A stretch of 64,000 nt of DNA from Syncephalastrum monosporum B8922 (taxonomy: Eukaryota; Mucoromycota; Mucoromycetes; Mucorales; Syncephalastraceae). Positions 35,342 through 46,981 of the stretch are shown here, piece after piece; within the stretch, counting starts at the first letter, position 1, and each line of letters opens with the position of its first letter. A program made the translations under genes and the position numbers. Under the pieces are notes generated by a model. It worked only from the letters and a program-made list of their open reading frames with translations, made no database searches and was not told the origin of the DNA. The DNA is taken from NCBI GenBank assembly GCA_000697355.1, contig JNEN01001227.1, positions 248,001 to 312,000 of the forward strand, in the 5' to 3' direction.

Positions 35342-36815
35342 ATGGGCGACGAAGAAGAGTTCATCAGTCTTGACGATGCTGGTGAAGGATCTGGCAACTT
35401 TCGACAGGCCACCAGCCCTGCTGTCAGCCGTTTAAGCAGCTTTCCCAAACGGTCTCCAGACTTCTTTCCTTGGCTCAAAACCTGGGACCCAACGACCATT
35501 CCTGCTCCATTGACGGCAACCAAAATGTAAACGTGATTTACCTTGTACAACCAAGCAGAGCTCATCGTGTCGTCGTAGGTTGCAACACGAAGTCAAGCAT
35601 GTGCTCAATTACCTCGAACCGAAACCCCACGAGATCAGGTTGAGAGAGTACCTACTTTTCAAGCTCAAAACGGTCATTCTGAGTATTTTTCCGCGTGCTG
35701 AAGTTGTCGTCTTCGGAAGTCATGCCACGGGCATGTTTCTGGCGGATAGGTAGATTACCAGCAAGCGCGAAACATGAAAACTGATGTTTATAATTTAGTG
35801 ACATTGATATCTGTATTCGCGACTATACCGATACAAAGCGAGGCTTGCGGAGACTTGAACAAAAGTTCTTGGAGAAGGGTTTGTGCCAGAGTCATCAACT
35901 GATTCTCAAGGCCAGGGTAAAGTTCTGTTGCTATTAGTCTCTACATATTCTAACGAAACGTCAGATCCCCATTATGAAAATGGTCGACAGCCTTACAGAA
36001 CTGCAAGTGGATATATCCTTCGCCAAACCGAGCGACCCAGACAATACCAGCGTTGCCTATATCAGGGAGAAGGCGGCCGAGTACCCTGTTCTTCGCCCAT
36101 TGACCTTGTTATTCAAGCAAATGCTTGCGAGTCGCAGCCTGAATGAAGTTTTTCACGGAGGTCTTGGTGGATACGCCATTGTCTGTCTTGTCATTAGTTT
36201 CTTACAGGTATACTGAGTCTTCTTCTGTTTGGACTAAAGCACTGATCTTGTCTCGATAGCGGCACCCGCACACTGACTTGGATATGATTGAGAATCCTAT
36301 GGAAAGCATTGGCACTCTTTTTCTACAGATGCTCCAGCTGTATGGCGCCAACTTTAACTTTCCCGAGGTCGGCATCGACGTAGAGGGAAAGGGACACTAC
36401 TTCTACAAGGTAAAGTGTTGAAATATATCACAAGAAGAAAGAGATATTTACTTGCATATTTATGTTTCGAAAGGATGGCAGTGGTGAATATGCGAAATCA
36501 ACCAGACCCGTATATACCATCAACGATCCAACGCAGTGGGCAAATGACCTCGGTGTTAAATCGTACCAGGCAGAACAGGTTCAAGAGGCTATGGAGATAG
36601 TTTACAACAATGTCCGTAGCAAAGCCAACGTGTGTCAGGCCGATATCGATGATAATCTTGCTCTGCCATTTCATGATCGCCGCCTCGTGTCGCTTTGGTC
36701 CGTTGCCTTTCCAGTACATCTACAGACGCGCTACAAGCGCAGCCTTATGAACTTGGTTCACAAGAAGAAGGAATGGAGACGCGAACCGGAGTTCTGTAGC
36801 AGATTTGGCTTTTAG
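35342..36815 (+). CDS. Trf4/Cid14-type non-canonical poly(A) polymerase
   Basis: Six exons (35342-35526, 35579-35749, 35799-35916, 35965-36207, 36260-36409, 36474-36815) give 402 aa. The nucleotidyltransferase core has FGSHATGMFLADSDIDI with the DxD pair, and LQVDISFAKPS with the third Asp. The PAP-associated domain follows (LLFKQMLASRSLNEVFHGGL, GGYAIVCLVISFL) up to YTINDPTQWANDLGVKSYQA. These are the signatures of Trf4/Trf5/Cid14, the TRAMP polymerase that adds short tails to nuclear RNAs for exosome decay. The protein is smaller than yeast Trf4 (584), with a short acidic N-terminus (MGDEEEFISLDDAGEG). The C-terminus ends in a basic Lys/Arg-rich tail, as in several homologues. Confidence 0.9.
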
Positions 36816-37485
36816 CGCTTTGCTTGATTTGAAAGATATGACACGGCGTTGGGCGCCTTTTGTATATAGGAAGTTTAAAGAAGACGCATACTTGTTCAAT
36901 AATAATATCAAGCGGATGGACTGGATAGACATTAATGAATATCGCCTCGCCCGGACGCATCTTTTGTATATCGACCAGACTGTACGAACAGAATTGCTTT
37001 TCTGCAAATGTGGTGCATATGCTTACAGCTTCTGTAAGAGTGCATCAAAATTCGTAGTCCACATAACTGGCAAAGGTATATCCTTTCCAAACTGTATTCT
37101 CGTCCTGCCGCTCCGTTCGATGTGCTTGTATCCCAAGGGTATATATTATATATATATAGCGTCTTTTCACCTATGATACTGTGCCCATTTGTAAAAGGCA
37201 TGATCGAAAGGTTGCCCAAAACGTAAAATTCGCATCCCTTTCCAATTTGTGTGTCGAGTGTTCACGAAGCGTACATTATGTTGGGAGTGTAAAGGTAACT
37301 GACAAGGCAATTCTTGCAGACAGAATATATCACTTCAGTTTTCTGGTATCTCACAATCATGAAGGTAGCATACAAGGTCGAAGTGTGCCGTCTATCCTCT
37401 GAATATCACATAAGTGCGAACTTCTCTTATCTTTTTCCTGTTTCTTTTTTGTGTTTTTTATATGCTAATTGGACAAATTCTGGGT
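36816..37485. other. Convergent spacer poly(A) polymerase / NIC96
   Basis: 670 bp with TATA-type dinucleotide runs at 37141-37158 and no recognised gene. The opposite-strand open frames here have no domains. Confidence 0.5.
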
Positions 37486-40400
37486 CTAACTCATTGCGAC
37501 TCGGCCTCGTTCTTCGGACATATTCATGGCGGCCTTGTTTAATTTTGTCATGGTGTCTGCAGGAATTTTGAACTGGATCAAACCTGCAAAGTGGAGCACG
37601 GCGTGAATACGCTCTTCGATCGCATCAAAGTTCTAATTTTGTGCGTTTCATAACGAACACAGTGAAAAAGCAGTTGTCAGTTCACCAGATCCCAATAGTC
37701 TCGGTTCGAACCTGTACCTGTCGGGATGCAGGAAGCACAGTCATTTGGGGTGTGATGGATTGTTTCCAGCCACGGTACAGGATATCCGTCACGCTCAGCA
37801 ACAGTTCAGGCACATTTTTGCTAATGACCTCGGGTAGCTGGTCAAAATGGTCTACGGCCTGTTGCAAGTGACGGAAGTCATCTTGCATGGGTATCACACC
37901 GCTCTGGTAAATGAGATACAGGGCTTGCTCGTACATGCCCTTCAGGTACAGCTGGCGGCTTTCGAGAAGCTGAATAAGGGTTCGGATCGTCTGCTTCTTT
38001 GGCTCGGCAATAAGATCGTTGATGTGCTGCTGGTTTTCATATTTTTGCAATGTGTCCAGCGCACATCGCATGAGTGACTCCTCCATCGTACCATCTGGGA
38101 TGGATTCGCCCGCAGGTGTGATTGGGTGCTGCAGTACATCACCCAGCTGCGTGCTCAGGATATCGATCACCATATTAAAGTCCTAGATAGAACCATTAGG
38201 GACTATCCAGGTCGGCTTGGGTCACTTACCGCCGTCAACTCGTAGACCCGAACTGCATCTGCATATCTCGCTTCTTGTGTCAGCTTCTCTGCTGCTGGAA
38301 TCAGGATGGTCTGTATATAATCGCTCTCGGATTTTGTGCCAATAAGCTGCTTATATCTATCCAGTAATCCGGGCTATGGATGGTGTGAGCCATCTGCACA
38401 TCACATAAAGAAAATACCATACCTGGCGACCCTTATCGGCGGAGACAGTACCCAGAATCTCGTTGATCTTCTTGCTACTGAGGACCAGATCACGAATGTA
38501 CGATCGACATAGGGTCGTCATGTCGTCCAAAGCAGACTCGTGGTTCAAGGTCAAAAGGTAAATGTACTGTAAGGCATTCTGGACATTATCCTGTGGCTCA
38601 AAAACGCGGATGTATTGGTGGATGAGTCGCGCGAAGTCGAGTGTTGTACGACCGTCATATTCGAAGTTTACTGCAAAAGAGAAATGAGGGAATGTCTTTT
38701 TTTACCGTTATGATACTTACAAAGATCGGTGCTCGTCATGCACTCCGGAGGCACGCGAAGCAATCCACTGTAATAGAGCATGATGGCGAAATGGACAGCA
38801 TCCAGCCTTGACTTATCGTTTTTGTATAAATAGCTAATTGCCTATACAAATTATCAGTCCTTTGCCTAATAACTACAATAATAAAAGGACATTACCCGTT
38901 CGAACTGGAGAGTTTGGATCAGGACTGTGAAGTAACCCCATGGATTGGTGCCACTTGGGTCGAATCGCTTGGACCCATGTTTCAGAATCTTCTGCTGAAC
39001 TTCGGCCAAGCTATATCTTTCGTAGCTGTATTCTTCATCATCCAGAGGCTCATATAGTATGGAGAGCTAAGGAAGGTATCATGAGAAGAACGCTTCCAAA
39101 TGGGATTTCGGAACAGTACCTGAAGCCAAATATAATCTTCGGTCGTGGCGATCACATCGGGAAGCCCTTGGCTGATAGCACAACGACCAATGATCTTGTA
39201 TAGTACGAGCTTGTATGGATCCACCACCTGCTGGCCAAATTCGAGGCGCTGATAGTCAGCGAGGATTAAATCGCGCTGCTCTCGCGTCAATCTGAAATTT
39301 CATGAGTTTGCTGTCCAGAATTCACGTGTGGAACATACTCTCTGTTGGGATTCGTCAAGTATTCTTTAAAATACTCCACAAAGCGAGGCTCGGCTACAAA
39401 AAGATGCTGGTTCTCGGTGACATACTTGAGCGCAAGATCAGCGTGACCACCGCGGAGAAGCAAATAAACGTAGACCCAAATAGGAGTCTCATTGACAACC
39501 TAGTCCCCGTTATATGAGATATAAATCCGCTTCATCCACCCAATTTCGTCTTACCTCGAATCGTGGATCGGTCCAGCCGGCCTGCTTGCGGAATGCGAAC
39601 TCCATGAAGGCACGGAGGCGGTGAGTTGGTGACGGGACGCCTCCCACTTTGGTCTCCTTGGCATGCTTCAATAGCATGTCGTCGACATAGTTCGTGAATC
39701 TAAGCAGAAGTTGATTAAAAGGCACTATTTTCACACCAGAGAATGACTTACTGTTTCTCCAGCCACTGCTGCGTAGACTGGATGAGCTTTCGACGAACTT
39801 TAGGATTAGCGGTATAGTCGAAGGATGTCTCGAGGTAAGTCTCGACTTGAAACGGTTTGTTTTCCCGGTTCTGGACGTGCTTGGCGAATTCTTGGACGAG
39901 ATCCCAAGCACCGGTCGACGGATTCTTGCCCTCCATGTTGGGCGTACACAGTTTTTTAAATTGCTCGGCGAGCGGCAGCGTCTCGTGTTTTAAGCGAGCA
40001 TCGTTGAGCTTGGTGACTACTTCGGCATAGTGCTGAATACGTTGCTTGACTTGTTCGTTAGATACTGTCAATTTCTATCAGGGACGATGAGTATGAACGG
40101 AAGAAAAAAATGGTGCTGATCTCGTGGAACGTACAGAAGCAAGACCAACAAAGTGAGCATCACGTTCCATCAAAGTAGTCTGAGGGTGATGATCCCACTC
40201 TTCCAGGATCTGCCGTCGGATATTGCTGATCTGGGTTCGCATGAAGATATCTTCCTCGTCGTTCAGGTCTTTGTCGTTCTGCAAACAAAGAAATTAAGAA
40301 AATGAGGTATTTTGGGTTGCTTGCTTGCACGCACCTGAGCATCGCATTCCTCGATCGTCTCGATGATTTTACGTTCGTGCTCTTGCTCCAGATATTTCTG

Positions 40401-40801
40401 TTCCACACGCCGTTAGCAACCTTGCGATCACTGCAAAAAGGCACTGGCATACCTCAATGTCTGTGTCGTTCAGGGTTCTGATTGGCTCAAAGATCTTGGC
40501 CGTGTTGAGGTTTTCGAGCTGCAGAGTGAAGTCTTGGCTGTTGATGCCGCTCTGGGCTAGAAAGTAGTGTCTTCAGAGTACGAGTGAGTGTCAGTCGCTG
40601 ACTCGTATGTGTCTATCGAAAGAGAGCGACTTACGCATTGGCTTTCTGCTGGTGATCGGATTTGTTCCTGCCAGTGAGTCGTTGGGTCTCTGCCGAAAGC
40701 TGGTCCAGGCCACGTTGGAGCACGGGCAGTTCGTCATTGCGAGAAGAGCCTGCCAGAAGCTTGGAGCTCTCGTACAGTTTTTTGAATATGTCGCTTGTCA
40801 T
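37486..40801 (-). CDS. NIC96: Nup93/Nic96 linker nucleoporin
   Basis: A minus-strand gene with many short introns. It starts MTSDIFKKLYESSKLLAG at 40801 and ends with a last exon reading LNKAAMNMSEERGRVAMS (stop 37486-37488). Family blocks are visible through the gene: HYFLAQSGINSQDFTLQLEN near the N-terminus, LTVSNEQVKQRIQHYA, NKPFQVETYLETSFDYTANP, AGWTDPRFEVVNETPIWVYV, YLLLRGGHADLALKY, PYKLVLYKIIGRC, ATTEDYIWLQL, NPWGYFTVLIQTLQFERAIS and HFAIMLYYSGLLR. These are the alpha-solenoid of Nic96. The start is confirmed by the coiled N-terminus that binds the Nsp1-Nup57-Nup49 trio; NUP57 itself lies 20 kb away in this window. Nic96 anchors the channel nucleoporins in the inner ring of the nuclear pore. 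Confidence 0.94.
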
Positions 40802-41107
40802 GTCGACCCAATCACAGAAGCACGAGCAGACACAAAGAGACAGGCAGGAAAAACGCGCGCACGCACACGCGAATTGGGCAAAAGGAACAAAAGATATGGT
40901 CGTCACAGCAAGTCCGATTTGGGCGAATTTGGGGCAGGCAATTGAATCATGTCGTGCCTAAATTTGGTACAGTCAGTAACAAAGTTGCTAGTGGCAACTC
41001 TCCACCACAGCCATCGTCTTTGAGAACAGACTACCTTTATTGTCACACTATCCTTTTATTCCTATTTCTTTCTTTTTTTTTCTTCCTTCCTTCGAAAACT
41101 CCTTATC
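40802..41107. promoter_or_regulatory. Short divergent promoter NIC96 / small ORF
   Basis: 306 bp between the NIC96 start and the next ATG. A long T/C-rich tract (41050-41095) lies directly before the small ORF, as seen in front of other genes in this window. Confidence 0.4.
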
Positions 41108-41290
41108 ATGCAAGACTTGATCGCCACGGCTGCAAACTATACTATTCTGGCCATCCTCGCACCTGTCATATTCGCCCTCCTCTTTGACGTTGCTTTTTAT
41201 GCCTACCGTATTTCAGCTTCCGGGCTCCTGACGAAGATCAAAAGTGTCCGTTCCAGATCCCGTGTCGAGTACCTCTTATCACGACCATAA
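41108..41290 (+). CDS. Possible 60-aa single-span membrane protein
   Basis: An intronless ORF of 60 codons. Residues about 8-32 are a strong hydrophobic helix (YTILAILAPVIFALLFDVAF), followed by a basic tail (KIKSVRSRSRVEYLLSRP), a topology expected for a tail-in-cytosol or mitochondrial/ER micro-protein. The ATG follows a pyrimidine-rich leader and lies in a divergent arrangement 306 bp from the NIC96 start. I do not recognise the family. It could be a chance frame, but its leader and membrane pattern argue for a real gene. Confidence 0.42.
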   Translation: MQDLIATAANYTILAILAPVIFALLFDVAFYAYRISASGLLTKIKSVRSRSRVEYLLSRP

Positions 41291-42618
41291 ACTCATTTCA
41301 AACGGTGGCTCGCTTTGAACCATGATTTTCATTCTTCTATCCCTTGATGCTCCTGTTTACCTTGCATTCACCTCTCCAGTCCCATCCTTCGTCGCTATCT
41401 TCTATCTGTCTGGTTATTTTTCCGATATATATCATGCAGTGCCAAACACGTTTATGATTTGTACACTTGTACAAACAATAGTTCCTTGCTTATTTTATTT
41501 GTTGTTGATCACCTCATACTTGACAACAAAGCCGGTATGCAATACCGGATTTGCCGTTAATTATATTCAAATAGACAGGAAATTTTAAGTATCCCACCAG
41601 GAGTAGCATGGATGAAGCTTTTAAATCCTGTGAGAAGTGACTAATTGTGATGCGCGGTCTGTTGGACTCGCGTCTTGTACGCTTTGTGGCACTTTGCCAC
41701 TTTCATCCTTCCTGCCATGGGCAATTACTCAGGTGTTACGTCAGCTCTTATACATTTGTGAGCTCTACACTGAGAGGAAATAAACGAGCGTTGATATCAG
41801 ACTTTCCTTTGAAAGTCAAGATATGACAGTACGAAGCTATTCCGTTGCCTTGCAATTACCATGCTGATTGTTCTGTTACTTCATAAGTTTCAACTGGAAT
41901 CATGTGACCTATTCAAAAAGGGCTGATAATGTTCTGGACCTCCTACAGCGTTCGACTTCTGTCTCACTACGGGGCACCTAATCACGGCCATCCCAGAGCT
42001 GTACGAAATCCACATATATCATTAGCAAGATAAAGTGCAGTTTACAGAACGCGAGTGACTGTCGACAAGCAACAATAGTTTCGTCGTGCTTCGCTGAGCA
42101 CGCGATTCACGCAAGTTTGAGACTTTGGCAACTGCTAGTGAAGCAAAGGTCTTGCATTGGAGAACTAAACCCAAGATTGTTGAACTGAGCTCTGTGAGTT
42201 AGACTGTCATGTATTAGGCCTGCTCCATAATACTTGTCAACGACTGTGACAACAATAATGCAGCAGCTGATAACAACACTCAACACAATTACGGCACCAA
42301 ATTGATTCAAATGACAACTCGATTATGCTGAAGACGCGTCTCGTACTTCCCCTTGGCATATCATTCTCCTCGGCCGCAGTGCATGAGAGATCAATATCTG
42401 ATAGTAAGTACTATGAATACGAAAAGAAGACGCATCGTGGATTTTGCTTGTGTGACCCAACAAATCGAAGTTGATGCGCCCAACCTGAACTTTAATTCAT
42501 GCAGACGAACGGGAACAAAAAAAGAAAAAAAAGAAAAAAAAAATGAAGCAGGGATGCGGTCACAGCGAGGGTTCTCGTCATAGACCACTCGTACTCGTAC
42601 TTCGTAATTGGATTCCTG
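41291..42618. other. Gene-free region upstream of the F-box gene
   Basis: About 1.3 kb, AT-rich, no domains in any frame and no repeat that I can pair. Confidence 0.45.
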
Positions 42619-44364
42619 ATGGAATCACTACCGTCAGAACTTCTGCTCCATGTGATATGGTTTATAGATGACCTGAAGGACAAATGTCAACTCGCCCAAA
42701 CGTGCCGCCGTCTGCATAGCCTGTTACGCGCTCACCCGCGGTGCTGGTCTCCCTTAGACCTTTCTCCCTTTGGCGATCAAGTCACAAATGTGGTTCTGCT
42801 CTCCATTCTACGGAATTGCTCCATCCCGATCGTTTTACCGAGTGATAAGAACGGCCAGCAGCAAGAAAAAGAAGAGGAGGAATCAGAGAGGAAGAAGAGC
42901 AAGAGCATTTCGAGTGTGAACCTCAGTGGCTGCTGGTGCCTCACTTTCGAGGCTATCCAGCTCTTGGCGTGCTCGTTACCGGACCTGCAGGAGCTGCACC
43001 TCAACCGATACCGCTCTTCAACCATGGATGCCGTGCCCTTTGAGCAGCGGGACCATCTTTATCAGATCCGTCCCTCGCACAATCTATCCTCGCTGGCCAT
43101 GGACCTCTCCAAGGAGCCTATGATGAGTTTATTTGTACCCGAGACAGCTCTCCACACTCTCATGGTGCGATGCCCTAGGCTCGTCTCTCTCTCGCTCCAA
43201 TACCAATACCTTGGCGTCGATGCTTGCCGAACCCTTCGCCAACTCAAGCAATTGAGGCACCTGGACATATCCTCCTGTGTAGTGACACAGCCTGTGCTCC
43301 AGGTCCTGCTACGCAACGTCGGTCGGCGCCTTCTGACACTCAAAATGCTCAACATTGATCTGACAAACCTGACCTTGCTCACCATGCAGCAGTTCACCAA
43401 GGACCTAACCTCTCTTCATCTCTCCTGCACAGAACCAAACATGCTATCGGGTATCGCTCAGACGCTCACCACCATGAAATATCTCATCGATTTTCGCCTG
43501 ACGCGTCTGCGCACCGGAAGCGTTGACTCAATTGTCTATCGTCTGCCTCTCTCCCTCCGTGCTCTTGATCTCTCACCCAAGATGGACTTTCACCCCCGGT
43601 ACCCTACGCGTTCCTTCCGTCGGCTCGCTGGTAGCGCTGGCGGTGGAATCACCCGCGCCCAACAACCGCCTCGACCTCCTGTATTTGACAGCGATCGCGT
43701 TGGAAGACTAAGGGCTACTTCAACAAACCCCAATACACCTAGCAACACGAATGGGGAGCATGGCAACACATGGCTCATTCGCACCGAGCATGACCTTGAT
43801 CTGACGGATGATGGCCTTACGCGCATAGCCGCCTTCCAAGATCTCAGAGAACTCAGACTTTGCTACACGCACATTTCCAGTGGCGGCCTCGCCCAGCTGC
43901 TGCCTGCTTTGCCTCACCTAAACGTTTTTGAGCTACGCATGGACACCCTCCGACGACGTTCATCCCTCCCTCGTGATAGCGCGGTCTCTGCTCCACCCGA
44001 ACGTCCTGACTATCTTATCGCGATCAAGTCACTTTCTCATTTACGGGAACTTGGCCTCTATCATGTTTGGATCAGTGACGCAGCAACGGAGGATATTGGA
44101 CATCTCAAAAACCTGAGACAGATGACTATATACAATGGCGGTACATTTGCAGAACGCAACCCGACCTGTGTTCGACAATGGCTACTTGATCTACCTTGTC
44201 TTCAAGTTCTCCGTTTAGGTCGCATGCAGTTGCGCTGGGAATATTTGGATGACATTGTCACATATACCGGTCCTGACAGTCAGACTATGCCAGTGACACG
44301 CAATACATCTGAAAGTGAGCTTCTCTTTCAGAACTTTTCAGGGCAATGGCAATGGTCCCAATAA
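42619..44364 (+). CDS. F-box / leucine-rich-repeat protein
   Basis: An intronless 581-aa gene, unusual in this intron-rich region. The N-terminus is an F-box (LPSELLLHVIWFIDDLKDKC, then LAQTCRRLHSLLRAHPRCWS, about residues 4-45), which would dock Skp1 of an SCF ubiquitin ligase. A charged loop (EKEEEESERKKSK) follows, then repeated LRR units (LRQLKQLRHLDISSCVV, LTSLHLSCTEPNML, LRELRLCYTHISS, LRELGLYHVWIS). A proline-rich insert (about 335-375) interrupts the repeats. The substrate is unknown. The F-box and LRR calls are secure; there is no named orthologue that I recognise. Confidence 0.86.
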   Translation: MESLPSELLLHVIWFIDDLKDKCQLAQTCRRLHSLLRAHPRCWSPLDLSPFGDQVTNVVLLSILRNCSIPIVLPSDKNGQQQEKEEEESERKKSKSISSVNLSGCWCLTFEAIQLLACSLPDLQELHLNRYRSSTMDAVPFEQRDHLYQIRPSHNLSSLAMDLSKEPMMSLFVPETALHTLMVRCPRLVSLSLQYQYLGVDACRTLRQLKQLRHLDISSCVVTQPVLQVLLRNVGRRLLTLKMLNIDLTNLTLLTMQQFTKDLTSLHLSCTEPNMLSGIAQTLTTMKYLIDFRLTRLRTGSVDSIVYRLPLSLRALDLSPKMDFHPRYPTRSFRRLAGSAGGGITRAQQPPRPPVFDSDRVGRLRATSTNPNTPSNTNGEHGNTWLIRTEHDLDLTDDGLTRIAAFQDLRELRLCYTHISSGGLAQLLPALPHLNVFELRMDTLRRRSSLPRDSAVSAPPERPDYLIAIKSLSHLRELGLYHVWISDAATEDIGHLKNLRQMTIYNGGTFAERNPTCVRQWLLDLPCLQVLRLGRMQLRWEYLDDIVTYTGPDSQTMPVTRNTSESELLFQNFSGQWQWSQ

Positions 44365-46981
44365 TGCATGTCTGAATAAAATGTCTATTTCCTGTACGTC
44401 AAGGTATTGATATCTGTTCAGTCATGTCCCCCCCCCCAAAAAAAAAAAGGTGCAACTCATTATGTACATGGAAGTTGAAGCCAAAAGAAAGCCCGGTATC
44501 TGCAACTTGTTCGTTATTCTATTGCCTCTACAACACCTATCTAATATATGACACTTCTGGGATCAATTTACGCTGTGTTTTGCGTTTCTATTCTTTACAT
44601 GTAAGAGAAAAATGTACCTAAATTCTTAAAGACATATATAATATGCATGTTTGTCCATATCTTCTGGCGCGAGAAATATCCATGAGTTTCCATATAAATT
44701 AATATAATCCTCGGCATTCTCCAACTTTTACGTAAACTGCATATAGACGCTCATATCAATGTCGATGTTTTCCTTATTCCAGGTATACGGAAGGATACTG
44801 CTCCGTCGTATATAATATATATGATGAATAGACATACTTGCACCTGATCTCAGCCATCTGTTTTTAACAGCACACAATCACTGCAGTGCAAGCTCACGCT
44901 GAGTTCCTATATACTATCCTCTGCACTATGGCGTTTCTTGCAGGGTACCATTACGTTATATACATATTCATACGCCGACGGTATTATGCGTTTACCCCTT
45001 TTCCTAATGTGTATTGAGTGTGTCATCATGCAAATCTACCACCTGGCCACGATGTTAAAGTGCATGAACGAATACTCGATAATACTAGTAAATATACAGA
45101 AAACTGGGGAAAATTCCAAGGGTATCACTTGAAAGTACACCACGGCAAGAAATCAGTGCTCTGCCAGACATGTATAAAATAGCATAATGCACTCGATGCT
45201 CCAGGAAAAGTTAAGCGAACGCGACAGAGACACAAAAGTTTTACTCTCTCAGTCTGCGTTATGTATGTACAGACCTGGTAAACAGCTTCGTGATCTATTT
45301 TATTATTCTGTGGAAATCCGGAGATGATTTAACTAGGGATTCAAATGGATATATGACTTGTGTCATTGTAAAATGAATTTTCATGTGTAAATGGACTGTG
45401 CCGAAAAAAAGATTAATCTCTTTCATTTCGTCACGCAGGCAGCGCGCACATTCTCGCACAGTCAGTACCTCGCTGACGTTTTACTCTTTAGCTTAAGCGT
45501 CATATGCTAATTGTAGACCCTTTTGCTACTTTACAGATGGTACGGGAGACTTGAGCGACTGCTCTTGCGCAATATTTATTATTAATGTTATTTTTTTCAT
45601 TACCATGTAGCTTACCATGAAGCCAAATGAGGTATGTCAACAAAAATGGCATATTTGCTTTTTGCTCCCTCATTTCACTATTTTTTTCCTTTAATACCTA
45701 CTGTTATTGCATGTTGGGCAGGCTTATAAGTATCTGGCCTAAAAGGGCCCTCAAATGGCTCTACAGAAGCTTAAATTTAGGGTATTCTATCGGGTTTCAG
45801 TGAATTTTATCCAATCCAAAAGGCACAAATGCGTAGGTGTCTTCATTCAAAGTTTTGGGTTTCAAGGGCTTTGACCCAGCCATCGCCATAAGTTCATATG
45901 AGTTTATGCTATACGCGTATACATACTGTTAAAGTATTAAACGTCTTTCGTAGTATTAAATACTAATTCCCGCCCTGTCCTTTATTTGTATCGTTCTATC
46001 AGTAGGTGCTCCAAATTTAAGGAGACAGGCGACGTTGACTGGTTTTTAGCCCACTTTGCATACATACATACCATCATATACATGCCAGTCACGCAATTAT
46101 ATCCCCCTCCCTTACTTCCATTGTAACCGATCGGGATTGATATTGTGGGTCTCGTCTCATTTGTGCGACGTAGAGTCGTGTTGCACAATACCATGTGCTT
46201 TTTTCGTTCCAGCGGAATAGCCACCGGTGGTGCTTGTCTGCGCGGGCGTGCGCGCGTGGTGTTTGCTTCAAGGGTTATGGTTCTTTCCTTTACCGCATAG
46301 AAGGCAGCCATAAGATATCTACGATAGGCATGTTGGTTTACGCGCCATAGGGCCTCCTGTCCTTCAGGGTCACGTCATGTTGGTTAGAGTTCGTGATCCG
46401 GGATTTGCGAAGACGAAACTAATGTGCCTCGCTTCCCTTATTTTTGGATGGTGAGTGCCAGGCAACACCCGGGCCCGCGTGATGCCCATGTTACAGAAAA
46501 AAGCGCGCCAAATTTATATCATATTGGATACACTTCTTCCACGCCAGAATATGAGCTCAATATATGCAGGCCGATAAATGACAGATATATTGGGTACAGT
46601 TGTATGAGGAAAGCAGAGTGATGGGGCGCTTACTGGCAAAAGCGGATACGAGTGAGGAGAGAAAAAATTTGACGTGTGTGCGCGGCACAGACAAACGAAC
46701 ATCCAATCATATTACTGTCAGTGGCAGTGGGCTTAACCCCTTTGGGAAGGGATCGCTTGCACAGGCTATTTTCGTGTGAAGCCTTTTGGCTCAAAAAGCA
46801 AGACACCACGCCCTTTCCACTTTTTTTTTCATTGATTTGGTTCTCCCATTTTGTGAGAGCAGAACTAGAACAAAACCAATTTCACGCCCTTTCTCTTATT
46901 TCTTTCTTTCTTTTTTCTTTTTTCTTTTTGTTACTTTTCTATTTTTCAATCCATCACACACAACTCCATATACGCTTCACC
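44365..46981. other. Large AT-rich intergenic region
   Basis: About 2.6 kb without recognisable genes. C- and A-homopolymers lie at 44428-44449, just after the F-box gene. The last 80 bp before the next ATG is a CTTT-rich pyrimidine tract (46893-46945), the leader of the repeat-protein gene. No terminal inverted repeat was found. Confidence 0.45.

Noticed and set aside
37695..37720. B-box-like GGTTCGAACC in a NIC96 intron, possible tRNA
   Set aside because: No cloverleaf or A box at the right distance.
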